From the NCBI RefSeq assembly GCF_000208745.1, contig NC_030854.1, positions 21,228,445 to 21,292,444 on the forward strand: a DNA stretch of 64,000 nt. The letters are read 5' to 3'. The notes beneath the pieces were generated by a model that was not told where the DNA came from, searched no databases, and worked only from the letters and a program-made list of their open reading frames with translations. Positions 46,901-58,656 of the stretch are shown in pieces. The position numbers and the translations under genes are program-made. Numbering within the stretch: position 1 is the first letter of the stretch; the number at the start of each line of letters is the position of its first letter. Source of the stretch: Theobroma cacao (taxonomy: Eukaryota; Streptophyta; Magnoliopsida; Malvales; Malvaceae).

Positions 46901-48075
46901 CTTAGATTCTCTTACAAATATTTTACCAATGCAGGTTCTTCAAAAGCTTGCTTCGTATTCCATTGATCCCAATAATACCGAAAATGACAAATGTTTTTGG
47001 ATTTTGACAAGTAGTGGAGAATTCTCTGTTAAATTTGCCTATGAAAGTCAATCTGTAACAAATTTTCCTGAGAAGAATAAATGGAGACAGGTGTGGCATT
47101 TAATGAGTTGCAAGAAGGTCAAAATGTTTATATGGCGTGTTTTGCATCAATCTCTTCCAACAGCAACATGGTTGATGTCAAGGAACCTATGCACTTCGAG
47201 TGTTTACAGTAGATGCAATAATGATATAAAAAATCTCATACATGCCCTGCGAGATTGCCCCACATCTAGAGACACATGGTTAGCAATTAAACCAAATTTG
47301 ACTTTAGGGGTTTTTTTTGTGTTAAACTTGCAGACATGGATCCAATTCAATATGACTAGCAATGTCCTCCATGATGCTCTGCCTTTGAGTGGTATCTTTA
47401 TTCATACACTTTGGATGTTCTGGCACTAGAGAAACTTAAGTATATTTGAAACAAACTTTCAGTGGTCGACTAATGCATCACAAAAAGTCTGGCTGAAAGC
47501 CAAGGAAGCTTGGGATATCCTGCATTACTATGAGCTAAACATGAGTTACGGAATCCTTGCAATATGGGTTAAACCAAATCTTTCTTATGTGAAGCTGAAT
47601 GTGGATGGTAGTGCAAAAGGGCAACTAGGGAATGTTGTTGCTAGAGGTTTAGTCAATGATGAAAAGGGAAACTAGCTATTAGGTTTTTCTTTCAATATAG
47701 GTACTTCCTTCTCCCTTGGAGCAGAACTTTGGGCAATTTTAAAGGGCCTTGAACTATGTTGGAACAAAGGCTTTAGGAAGGTCTTGGTAGAAACAGATTC
47801 TAAACTTGCTATTAAGAGGATAAACCAATTAGGCTCTCATCTGGACCCATATTCAAACATTGTGGAGACAATACAGGATCTTCTCTAGTGTGATTGGTCT
47901 TGTTCACTCACTCACGTATTCCGTGAAGCCAATAGTTGCGCAGACTAGATGGCAACCAACCATAATAATCTTCCAATAGGACTATATATATTTGAGACTC
48001 CTCATTCTGATATGTCTTCTCTTTTGTTAGTTGATAAATTAAGTCTTGAGAATGGATGGCCTAGACTCTTGTAAT
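43978..48075 (+). pseudogene. LINE ORF2: endonuclease, reverse transcriptase, zf-RVT, RNase H
   Basis: Start MLNILSWNVRG at 43978. The AP-like endonuclease shows GDFNQI, RLDRVFVND and SDHHPV (44251-44790). RT follows at 45063-46600 (SGYDGFP, IDLEKAYHRVKW, GIKQGDPLSPYLF), but the catalytic FADD box reads FASDIMLFG, so one catalytic Asp is lost. The zf-RVT region is at 47050-47300 (WRVLHQSLPTA, CNNDIKNLIHALRDC). RNase H at 47580-47950 keeps NVDGS, GAELWA, ETDSK and a C-terminal AN-CAD-like block. Stops occur in every domain. Confidence 0.9.
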
Positions 48076-48118
48076 TTTTTTTATATAAATTAGATTTCTC
48101 CTTTTAAAAAAATATTTT

Positions 48119-49643
48119 TTATTGAAGAATATACCTCTTTGAAGCCGTAGTATGACCTCATGAAATAGGTTCAAGCCGAAACTAGTTATTAAGGATATAA
48201 GTGAAGTCTTAGTAATGCAAGTTGTTTTTTTCTATTGAGCCAGACCATACTCCATATTTCACTGAAATAGATTAAAGCAAAATCTAGCAACAACATATAT
48301 TGCTTGATGAAAATGATTGGTCTCACTAACATATATATTCACTCTTGAAGGGGTTTGCTAATGTTTGAATGAACCTTGATTTACTTATATTTTCTTCAAA
48401 TTTATTAATGGTTCTAAAATGCTCAAATCTTTAATAGGACATAATGTCATCTTGTGAAAATTCTATTTTTTGTCCTAAATATTGGGTATTCTCATCGAGA
48501 TCATCCTCCTACTACCATTTAAATTTTGTGGCAGCTTATAATTAAGTTATTATTGTCCTACAGGAATGTGTTAACAATGACTTGTGAAAGAAAGCATAGC
48601 CATTAAACATTAAAATGTAAAGTTTGGTGAAATTAGAATTCTATCAACAAAATAATAAGAAAACGTAAAACAAGAATGAAATTGAAACAAAAGGTCACCC
48701 ACATGCTCTGACTTTTTGCAAAAACCATTAATACTATTTTGAGCATTTAATTATTGTGTTAAGAATTAATATCATTAGCCGTGGCATATTGTTCATCGAG
48801 GTAACAACTCTTGAGGAATATCTCAAGATTAATCTATGATGACTGCCACTTTTAATCTTTAATCTTATATTTTATAAAATTATTGTTGGAGCAATGATCA
48901 TGTTTCCATTTCACGTGATCTTTCTTAACCTTTTGGCTACTAGTAGGTCATGTCTTCTTCAATTTTAGATAATTTTATAGTAATTTGTAGAACAAGGAGT
49001 TGTGGTTTAGCACCAAAATTGCACTAAATCGTAAGTCTATAAGCAAACCTATTTTCAAGAGTTCAAATCATTAGTCGATAAACTTGATTAATTTTTTATT
49101 GTTGTAGGGTGAATTTCATCCATATTCATCCATATCATTTCAAAAAGGAAACCATCCATAAGAAAGCACAATTTTGTATTAAAAAAAAAACAACAACAAC
49201 ATATTCTTGTTCTGCATTTGGAAAGTGTGTTTTGACTGCCTTGAGTTCCAATGCATGAAGTTTCACGTCTTTTCCCCATCTTGGTCACCATGACATCCCT
49301 TTGCTCTTGAAGTTTTTTAGATGTCCATGGCTTTATTTCCTTTCCACCTCAATCTATGACTTCTGTGAACATGATCATATGTGGATGCATAAGTTACTCC
49401 AATTTTCTACTTTGTTGAGAGTGTTTGTTGATGATGTCTTCTATGTATACAATAACATATACATATATATATATATATATACATATATATTAATGATACT
49501 TACATTCCACACTTGTTCACCAATGCATGGATTGGTATAATTACCAATCCCCTTAAACGTTTTCCTCTTTTCCCTAGTATATGGTTTCTGTGTAATAATA
49601 TCCTCAATTGACACATTTTCTTTCCCTTTTCTTGATGGGCTAG
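48119..49643. other. Unassigned intergenic sequence
   Basis: No gene or element recognised. A (TA)n microsatellite lies at about 49463-49490. Confidence 0.5.
49463..49490. repeat. (AT)n microsatellite
   Basis: Short imperfect AT run with an interrupting C. Confidence 0.9.
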
Positions 49644-50660
49644 TGTCATGACCCAAACCCAAAGGCCATGACCGGTGCAAGGGTATCAACAAGAGTGACC
49701 TTTTTAACGCATGCAAGCCTTAAAGCAAATAAACCAATTACCCCAATTTACATCATTGGACTCATCACCATGGAATCGTGTACAAAACATGCATAATTAT
49801 ATTTATCAAATATCTAAATATATCAGTTTGCACAACCCCTTGCTCAAAGTGTAGAAGCAAATCATTTCAAAGTTCAAAGTATAAGCTATCTTGGGGCAAA
49901 TTTAAAGTATAAGCCATCCAATGGTGAATTCAAATATAACATTTATTACAAGATATAAACATTGTCATAACCCATGATAGTTAAAACACAAAAGACTAGA
50001 CTAGCGGAGTACAACATAAAGCAAAGGGGATGACACCTAATAGATGTCATAACGATTACCTACCAAAACTGATTGTAAAAGTAGCTCATTCCAAAAGACA
50101 GCAAGCCAAACAATCTACTAATATGAAATAACAAATGCATCTTACCTGTGTGATTTATAAATAAATCCGTGAGCAGATACGAGGAAAGGAACAAGCTAAA
50201 TAGAAAAATGTTTATGAAATACACTTTCAAATAAATGCAAGTAGCTATTCCCAAATAAGTCAACGTCCGTTTTATCAAGCATACTCAAATATCCGAAGAG
50301 TTTCAAAAGTTCGTTTTCCAAGTGTAATCAAATATTCAAAGATTCCAAAGGTTACTTCCCAAGTGAAATCAAATATCCAAAGATTTTCAAATAAAAACAA
50401 GAGTCTGAAAATAACTTGTAAACTTTAGCGACAAAATTAATTATTTATAAATCGATCCAGATAATTCAAATAAAAATGAGTGTTAATCAATTTAGAAATA
50501 TTTGAAGTGGAAAAACTAAATATTCAAAGTTTAGTTTTGAAGCATATTTATTTGTATTTTTAAAAGTCCTTTAAAAACTGTTTAGGTTTCAAAATAGGTT
50601 GGACATATCGATACATTGCTCAACTATATCAATAAAGTATCTAATCTATCGATATTGTTA
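49644..50660 (-). repeat. Tekay-type gypsy LTR fragment
   Basis: Begins TGTCATGACCCAAA, like TGTCACGACCCAAA at 18819, and has the same layout about 500 bp in (GTGAGCAGATACGAGGAAAGGAACAAGC). Near 50600-50655 it has three ATCGATA-type palindromic words, at a position comparable to the TCGCTGCAGCGA array of the other LTR. The right end was not found. Confidence 0.6.
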
Positions 50661-51204
50661 GTCTTGAGTTACATCATGTTTTGATTTGACAAAAATTGCA
50701 TGATATCTTAAGTTTAATGTTAAGCATTTGAAATTGTCTCAATTATATTTTTCATCCCCTGAAGTCACAAAATTGTTTGAAAAGCCATGCATATTAGAAA
50801 TATCACAAAATCTTTCAAACAATAAATATTTAGCTAAGTAAACAAAGAACATATATGCCTTGAATTATTATTTGATTATAGGAACAAGACAAGGAAGAAA
50901 TAGCTAAAAAGAAGCACCAAAAAATCAAGGAATCCTTAATACACAAGTCAAGAGTTGACCCTAGAAAAGCTTAAGTTAATTCAAAGGCAGAAATAGTGGA
51001 AAACTTGAAGAATACAAAGTCATAGTCGACGGTGAAGCAGAAAGCTCGAAATATTAAAGACTCACACAAACATAGTTGACCTTGGCTCTTCTATAGTTGA
51101 CCTTGGCAAGCCTAATGTGTGAAAAAGATGGAAATTAAAGACATAGTTGACCCTGGCTTCACCATAGTCGACTACCTCAGCCTAGATTTGCAAAAAAACA
51201 TGTT
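50661..51204 (+). repeat. Sirevirus-like LTR fragment cut by the Athila element
   Basis: Contains repeated TAGTTGACCCTGG / ATAGTCGAC words (50950-51175), in the style of the AGTCGACT array of the solo LTR at 4557-5704. It is cut at 51205 by the Athila LTR; the rest would lie beyond the window. Assignment rests on motif style only. Confidence 0.4.
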
Positions 51205-52880
51205 TGTTGATTAGATTATACACACAAGTTCACATGGCTGTACAATTAATATAAAGTAAGTCGAGTATCGTTTCTCACAGAGATTTGTACCTATTTTTAC
51301 TAAGTACTAAACTTCTACCAAAATAATTTCATCCAAGCTCTCGATTTCAAATGATCAATTAAATTAAAAATAGTTGATTAATTAAATAATTAACAAAGCA
51401 TAAAATGTCACTAAAAGAAATATTTACTCAAAACCTAGGATTATGGTGTTTTTCAAAACTTCATTTGAATTAAATCATTTTCCTTAACTTAGCTTAATGG
51501 AGTACATGGCTAATCTAGAATCCAAATTAAATACACGTCATCTATTGAGATCATGCACACATACCTTTTTTAAATTAATCCCATATGTCTAGGCAAATTA
51601 ATTAGAAAAAGTTCATTAAGTTTGTGTCCTAATATAGCTGCCTAAGGTATTTAGGTATATGTCTATCCTAAACATGAAACTATTACCTAACACCGAAGTG
51701 AATCGAATAAAGGCTATTCAAAACTATGATATATTTTAAACTCTCTTTGTCGAGTTCCATTTAGAAACCTACTATATTTCAATTGGTGCTCAAGTAGAGA
51801 AAAGTAGTAAGTGCAAAATTGAATAAACCATGTGATTTCCATTAACACTAAGCAAGGAAAAATTAAATAATCAAGCTACCTAATGAAATATTCCATAATC
51901 CTAAAAAATGAATTTAGTTCATCATTGTATTTACAACAGACATAATTAAATTAAGAGAAAAGATCATTGCTATAGGAAAATAACAAGAAAGAAATGAAGG
52001 GTAAAGAAATATCAAATCCCCTATCGATTCTTGATTCTTAATTCCTTCGATTTCTTCTTGTTTCTCTTGTTGAAAACCTTTTTCTTTTCTCTCAAAAACT
52101 AGCATTCATTGCCTTTTTAAACCTCCCTCTCAACTATTGAAAAAAACCTATTTATAGCCACCAACAAACCCTAAAAACTCATTTCTTGATTGGCTGCATT
52201 ATATTAATCCACGTCAAAGCACCGCGACTTTGCTTTAGGGGTGCCACGACGCTTCTAACTTTTATATTTTTATTACTTGCTTTCCATCTAGCGTCGCGAC
52301 ACTCCTCCTTGGGCATTGTGGTGCCAAGCTCTCGAGTTTTTGTATGGGAGCATTACTGCTCCCTTGGGCATTACGGGCTTGAGCTCTTTAAGGCTATAGC
52401 GCTGCTTACTCTTGTGTTGCCTTGGTGTAGTCTACTATGGTGCCTTATCTTGAAACATGATTGTCTCCTACTTCTAGGCTGATATGGGTAAAATGATAAA
52501 CACAAAAGTTGTAGGTCTTCCTCTCCAATTCGCAATGGTCCAAGAATCATGTTGATTGGAAATTTGTAGCTCAAGTTATGACTGAAATATCACGACATGT
52601 TTAGTAAAAGTCTACACTTGGTCTCCATTGCCATGTTCACCAACATTCAACTTTAAGCACATGTGAACCTACAATATCAAAGACCAAACCAGCATTGACT
52701 TAAATAGAAACTTGCAACAAGAATTTGAGTTAAAATTAATAAAATTGAAGTACATCAATATGCTTTGAACTAATTAACTAAAAACCTAAAAACCATTTAA
52801 AGTTAACTCAAAACGTGAGGACTTAGCTATTTTATTATCCCAAAATGTAGCTAATAACTCTATATAATAGAATTATCACA
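51205..52880 (-). repeat. Athila 3-prime LTR, about 1676 bp
   Basis: Starts TGTTGATTAG and ends TATCACA beside the polypurine tract. It contains GC-rich palindromic words such as GTCGCGAC (52293-52300) and GTGCCACGACG (52241-52251). Confidence 0.8.
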
Positions 52881-52896
52881 TCCCCAAACTTAACTT
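52881..52896 (-). other. Athila polypurine tract
   Basis: Minus strand GTTAAGTTTGGGGA directly abuts the LTR. Similar purine tracts recur at about 54131 and 54190, next to the end of the third ORF, as known for this lineage. Confidence 0.7.
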
Positions 52897-54212
52897 TTTA
52901 CTAGTCCTTGAGCAAAACTAAAATAAAGAAAATGAAGTAGCACGGTTGAAAACATCAATTGAGAGATCACACCAATTCATTGATCACCTTTAATATCCTC
53001 ATCAATTGCTTGTTTTCTCAACTCAAGTAAAGCATAAATATCGTTTAAGTTTACATTTCATTCAAATGTAAGCTCATTTTCAAGTGAATTTCTATGTGTG
53101 TGTGTGTGTGTGTGTAATCTCTTATAATGAACATCATGCACTTTAGATAAGTTTATGCTCAATGAAACCTTAAACCAACTTAGAATTTCATGATTTTGCT
53201 TTTCACCTCTCTCTCCACTAATGCAAGCTCACACTCAACTTAGATCCTTGGACTTTATTCAGCTTGTAATGTATGACTAAGGTCAAGGTAAGATATAGGA
53301 TATTCTGTAGCTCAAGTCACCCTAAGCACATAATTGTTCTAAGACCTATATAGCCTTATTTTTTTTTCTCCACCAAGTACACCTTTGTCTTTCATTTCAC
53401 TCTTCATTCATCAACCATATTTTTTTATTCTCAATTCATCACCTCCAAACTTGTTTCTTTTACTGAGAGTGGGATGAATGCTTCATATCAAATTTAGAAA
53501 TTGTACATACATACATATATATATTGTCCACCTTTTCATAAAAAATGTAATATATTTCCTAAAACAATGTAAATGCTTAGGAATGAAGGGTGTAGAATTG
53601 GAAACATTATTTAAAAGCCTAGCTCACTTGTTTATGGTTGACAAAGAAAAGAAAAAATTTCTTGGCTCAAGGGGGTATACTAGGGATAATATATAATTAG
53701 TTTAGCTCGAATGGCTCAATTGATCCAACAATGGCCTAAGTCATTTCCTAGTTAGGTGTCTCCTAATATTTCACCTCAAGAGAGGATAAAACAAATTCTA
53801 AAACTCCAAACCTAATATAAGAGTTCACATTCACATAATCATTTTCTAAATACATAATAACTCAATATAAGAGATGAAGTGTTCAATTGTGGAAATTTTA
53901 TCCTACAATGTTGCTATACATAAGAATTCAACATAATACGTCAACTTTATTCATGCTTACTAAAAGTATAAGAATAGCAAGACAACTAGATTTCATCATT
54001 GGATGGGTAAGTCAATTTCATGGTGCATTTACTCTAGTTTCATTTTTCACACATTCATAACTTAATAGGCGAATAAAATAAAAGAAAATACATAAACAAA
54101 TAAAGCATAAAAATGTAAAAAGTTTAAATTTCCCCTCAAACTTAAAATTAATATTGTCTTCAATGTTATTGAAAATAAAGAAAGAGAAACTCCCCTAAAC
54201 TTGTGGACGAAG
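52897..54212 (-). other. Athila 3-prime non-coding region
   Basis: No ORF supported. It has a (TG)n microsatellite at 53095-53115 and a short ACATATATAT run near 53510. Confidence 0.7.
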
Positions 54213-55262
54213 TCAATCATCATCCTTCTTTGCAGCAACATCGTCATCCTCATCTTGGGTAGGATCGACGGGCAGTGTGGGAAAAATAGTCATGTCCATG
54301 CTAGCATGATTGACATATGCCCTCATCATCTTTTTAATTGCTTTAAAGCACTTTGCTTGATGGTTTAAACGGTGCTCAAGCCTTTCTATTCGTTAAAGCA
54401 TGGAGAGATTCTGGGCATGCTGTGGTGGTTGAGGTACAGTTGATGAACTACCTCTAGTAGCAGTGTGCTCACTCATATGAAACTTGTGGATGATTCCACT
54501 ATCCAATGAAATCTTTGGATGTCACAACTTTTCATTGGGTGACCAAACTACTCTAGCTTGACAGCATAAGGTAGTTATCAAGGATGGATACCATAATCTG
54601 TCATATGGTGAATGGGTTAACATGATAATGTTGTTGAAGATCAACTGCTCAATGTCAATAGACTTCTCGATCACAATGGCGTACAAGAGGATTGCTCGAT
54701 CCTTGGTCACATCTCTCAAATGTTTCACAAGTAATAGCTTTGTGGCCAAGAAATGATGCCATACCTTATAGTCGTTGTCCATGACATAAGCTATGAACGA
54801 AATTAGGACATCCTTGTGTAATTTCTATTTAGTACCCAAAATGCTAATGTGCCTTAGAACTTCATCCAAATTGATGTCGTTGTTCACGAATTGGCCATAC
54901 TCATCATTCTCAAAGTCATGAGTATTGTAAAATAGATTAAAAGTATGAGTATCAAAAAGTACCTAACAACCTCGAACAAAGGCACGCTTATTGTCATGCT
55001 CAACAGCATTAGCATAAAATTCTCGAACCACAAGCATTACTGTTGCTTCTGGTTGGGCACAAAATTTCTTCTATTGGTGTGTGTTAATTATGTTGTAGAT
55101 GTCAAGATAAAGACCTCTTCAGACATCGATACCACGTTCTAGAATTGGCATTTTTTGCACTAGGGATTAGCTGTGGTGTATCTCAACCTTGGTCAAAATA
55201 AATTTGCTACGATCAAAATTCTGCCCGTTTCCACTAACACACATCCTTTTTTTTGGTGCCAT
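54213..55262 (-). pseudogene. Athila third ORF, putative plant transposon protein domain
   Basis: From ATG 55262 to TGA 54213-54215 one frame runs for 350 codons with seven in-frame stops but no frameshift. It begins MAPKKRM; blocks are REFYANAVEHDNKRAFVRG (near 55010), HHFLATKLLLVKHLRDVTKD (near 54750), LLYAIVIEKSIDIEQLIF and RLWYPSLITTLCCQA. The acidic end is DEDDDVAAKKDDD. This domain is common in plant Athila/TAT elements in the env position; its role is unknown. Most stops can be explained by single C-to-T or G-to-A changes of Gln, Arg or Trp codons. Confidence 0.82.
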
Positions 55263-55844
55263 GATAATTATCTAAGTACTCATGAAACAAACAACACACT
55301 TTTGATCACATCTAGTTACTATACATTGCAGTAATTTTAATCAACATAGACAAAATAATTGATACTAATTATTCTACTCCTCAATAATATGAATAACACT
55401 AATTTTACTATCCATCAAATTCAAATTCAAAGTTTTAAAAAAATAAAGTTATGTCGTGTACCCACCATTCAAAAATTCTAATTTATGTACAAAACTCATA
55501 AATTAATGAACCCATTTACTATATTGTTATATCTAGCCTATACCCATTAATTCTAAGCAATACCCATTTTCAAAACACAACACCAATCATCATAATCTTT
55601 AGAGAAAGGAAGTAGAGCACTTACCATAATTTCTTACACTCAAATGCTTGAAAGGAAGTGAAAATGCTCTAAAATCTTCAAAATTTAAATTTAATGCAAA
55701 ATAATTAGTGTTTGGAAGAGATTTGGTAGTGGGTAAGTGAAAAGGAGTGAGATTTTCCATGTGGGGTAGAGAGAGAATGAGAATTTGAGCCTAAAGTTGA
55801 AAAAATAGGGTCAAAGGGGTTTATATAGGTCATAGGCTAAACAC

Positions 55845-56010
55845 AACGTTGCAGCACTAAGCTTGAAACACCGCATTGCTCCATAAGCCCATGTCTTATG
55901 CATTTTCTTTCTTGTGGGGTGCTGCAATGCCCTTAGGGTGGCGTCGTAGTGCCCTAGACTTGGGTTTTACTATGGACCCTGAGGGATGCCCCTTAGTGCC
56001 ACGACGTTAG
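55845..56010 (-). promoter_or_regulatory. GC-rich LTR-type motifs upstream of the Athila third ORF
   Basis: Within AT-rich DNA this stretch holds CACCGCATTGC, GGCGTCGTAGTG and GTGCCACGACG (55996-56006). The last 11-mer also occurs in the LTR at 52241-52251. The cluster lies about 600 bp 5-prime of the third ORF on the minus strand. The link to promoter function is inference. Confidence 0.4.
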
Positions 56011-56289
56011 CATTATTTTTTTTGAATAAACAAAAATAATTATTATTATAAATAGTACTTACCTGAAAAAAATAAGTAATTAGTGATATAAAAATAAAAT
56101 TAAAATTAAAAATGATATTGTTATTTACTAACAAAAATAATTAAAGCATCATAAAAAATTACTTAAGGAAATAAAACTTGGGTTGTCTCCCAAAAAGCGC
56201 TTTCTTTAATATCTTTAACTAGACTCCTAGTTAAACTCAGCTGGGGTCGGAAAAACGAATGGAGGTGTGTTGATGATCTATGTCACTCT

Positions 56290-56600
56290 TTTAGTATTTC
56301 TTCAACTAATGCCCATTCACCTTAAATTTTGCATTTTTTGTGTCGTCCACTAATTCCACGACACCATATGGAAACACTTTTGATATGAGAAACGGTCCTG
56401 ACCACCTTGACTTCAACTTTCCTAAAAACAACTTTAAATGAGAATTGAACAACAGCACATGTTGACCTAGTTCAAATTGTTGCTCAACAATCTTCTTGTC
56501 ATGCCATCATTTTGTCTTTTCTTTGTAAATCCTAGCATTCTCATATGCATCTAACAATACTTCATCCATCTCGTTTAATTGGAGCAATCATTTTTTAGCC
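56290..56600 (-). pseudogene. Athila integrase C-terminal fragment
   Basis: The minus strand encodes LNEMDEVLLDAYENARIYKE, a stop, then EQQFELGQHVLLFNSHLK, LFLGKLKSRWSGPFLISKVF and PYGVVELVDD, the C-terminal (GPF-type) part of gypsy integrase. It follows the protease after only about 100 bp, so RT, RNase H and the catalytic core were deleted. Confidence 0.85.
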
Positions 56601-56703
56601 ACAACTACATTTATTATAAAGCACTCATCAGAAACATTAGTTTTTTCAAAAATTTAAAAGTATTGTAGGTTACCTCGTATTTCTAGACTCTAAAGGTAAA
56701 CTC

Positions 56704-57234
56704 TCATTTCTCTACATTTATGAGTGCTCTGGTAGTGCGTGAGAAAGGTCTTCTAAAAATGATTAGAACCTCTCTATCCTCCTCCATATCAAGTACCACA
56801 AAATCAACTGAAAATAGAAACTTGTCCATTTTTACTAATACATCTTCTATAATGCCACGAGGATAGGTGATGGTAAGATCTGCGAGTTGTAAATCCACTG
56901 TGGTGGGCTTGATTTTTTCCAAACACGATTTTCTGTAAATAGACAGTGGCATCAGGTTGATACTAGCTCCTAGATCACTTAATGCTTTGGCAAAATAGTA
57001 TGCTCCAATGGTGCACGATATTTTGAAACTTCTAAGATCCTTGAGTTTTAGTGGAAGCTTGTTTTGTGTGATTGCATTGCACTTCTCAGCGAGTGCCACA
57101 GTCTCAAACTCACTCGATCGTCTTTTCTTGGACAATATCTTTTTCAAAAACTTGACATATGAAGGCATCTGCTCGAAAGCCTTTACGAATGGTGTTTTTA
57201 TGTGTAGTTTCTTGAATACCCTGAATACCTCCAT
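56704..57234 (-). pseudogene. Athila aspartic protease region
   Basis: Open for 176 codons, with LPLKLKDLRSFKISCTIG, the active site ALSDLGASINLMPLSIY and IIEDVLVKMDKF, all standard for Athila/TAT proteases. Further text between gag and protease (57240-57760) shows KPSMEEL-type and IEANTKQVDQMEKEAQ-like blocks with stops. The catalytic Asp is kept, but the polyprotein around it is broken. Confidence 0.88.
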
Positions 57235-57769
57235 AAATTTCCAAACTTGATTTTCTTGTTGTTATTTTCTGAATCTTTGAGGAAATAGTGGTGTAATTGT
57301 AGTCTCTTATTTTGCAATGCACTTGTTCTGACTAACTACCTATGTCTTATTCTGAGCTTCCTTCTCCATTTGATCAACCTGTTTAGTGTTGGCCTCAATC
57401 TTTTTTCCACTTTTTAGGGTGATGGCCTTCATATGTTCTTTGCCCTCCCTTTTCGAGTTTGCCTTAATGTCACTTGGCAATGTTCCTTAAGCCTTGCTGT
57501 TAATTATGCTTGTCAATTGCCTAACTTACGCCTCAAGATTTCTCAGTGATGCTGCCTAACTATTGATAAGGGAGTCTATCTTAGCCATATATTATATCAT
57601 TAACTCCTCCATGGATGGCCTCTTCTCAGGAATGGGGGTTTTTGCTTGTTGTGGAAAACTATAAGGTATATTTGGTTTTGAAGCTAATGTTTCCCAATTG
57701 TTTTCCCATGAGAAGTTTGGATGGTTTCTCCATATGGAATTATTTGTATTGGAGAAAGAGTTGTTTTGC

Positions 57770-58656
57770 TATTTATTGCCAACGAATTGAATCGTTTCCA
57801 TGTTGTTACTTGGACACTGGTCACTAAAGTGTCCATCTCCACAATTGTCACAAACTATAAAAATACTTTGTACAGGATTAGTACTAAAAAAATCAACCTT
57901 TTTAGTTAGAGCAACTACTTGTGCAGTTAATGCTGTGATAGAATCAATCTCGTGAACTTCGGCTACTCTCCTATGTGTGGATCATTCTGATGGCCATTAA
58001 TAATTATTTGATGCTATCTTTTCCAATAGGTCATATGCTTTATTGATGGTCTTTCCCATGAGAGCTCCTTTTGTAGCTACGTTAATTGTATCTCGAACTT
58101 GGCTGTGCAATCCATTGTAAAATGCCTGAACTTGAAGCCACTTCGATAAACCATGATGTGGGCAATGCCTAAGTTAGTCCTTGTATCTATCCCAAGCTTC
58201 ATATAATGTCTCACTATCAAATTGTATGAACGAAGTGATATCGTTCCTTATCTTGGCTATTTTGCAAGAAACTTCTAGGCAAGGTCATCCCATGTTGTGA
58301 CTGAGCTTGTGGGTAAAGAATTCAACCATACCTTTGCTCTGTCCCTTAATGAAAATGGAAATAATCTTAGTCGAATGGGATCATCTATGACTTCGTTGTG
58401 CTTGAATGTGTCGCATATCTTCAGGAAATTAGATATGTGAGCATTTGGATCGTCATTTGGAACTTTCTCAAACTGCACTAATGTCTGGATCATAGTGATG
58501 ATGGCCAACTGGATCTCAAAATTATTTGCGTCAATGGTTGGCCTTTTGATGCTTGATGGAATACCTTGTACTAAAGGGACAACATAGTCCCTTAATGAAT
58601 GATTCTCTTCAACTACCTTTTCTTGGACTTGCCGTTCTCTTGGTTGTTAATCCATT
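57770..58656 (-). pseudogene. Athila gag with zinc knuckle
   Basis: Starts near 58654 (MD, then a stop) and reads PTIDANNFEIQLAIITMIQ, DDPNAHISNFLKICDTFK and LRLFPFSLRDRAKVWLNSLP (58275-58508). A small deletion and frame change follow, then IRNDITSFIQFDSETLYEAW, LQVQAFYNGLHSQVR and HEIDSITALTAQV. The knuckle CDNCGDGHFSDQC lies near 57810-57850. Five or more stops. The solo LTR at 58657 sits right at its start. Confidence 0.88.

Larger units (their letters stand above)
42241..48118 (+). mobile_element. L1-type LINE, near full length, inactive
   Basis: Two consecutive ORFs on the plus strand: ORF1 with a DUF4283-type domain and knuckle, and ORF2 with endonuclease, RT, zinc-binding zf-RVT and RNase H. 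A short A-rich tail lies near 48105-48118. The exact 5-prime end and target duplication were not found. Many stops and frameshifts indicate an old insertion. Confidence 0.88.
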
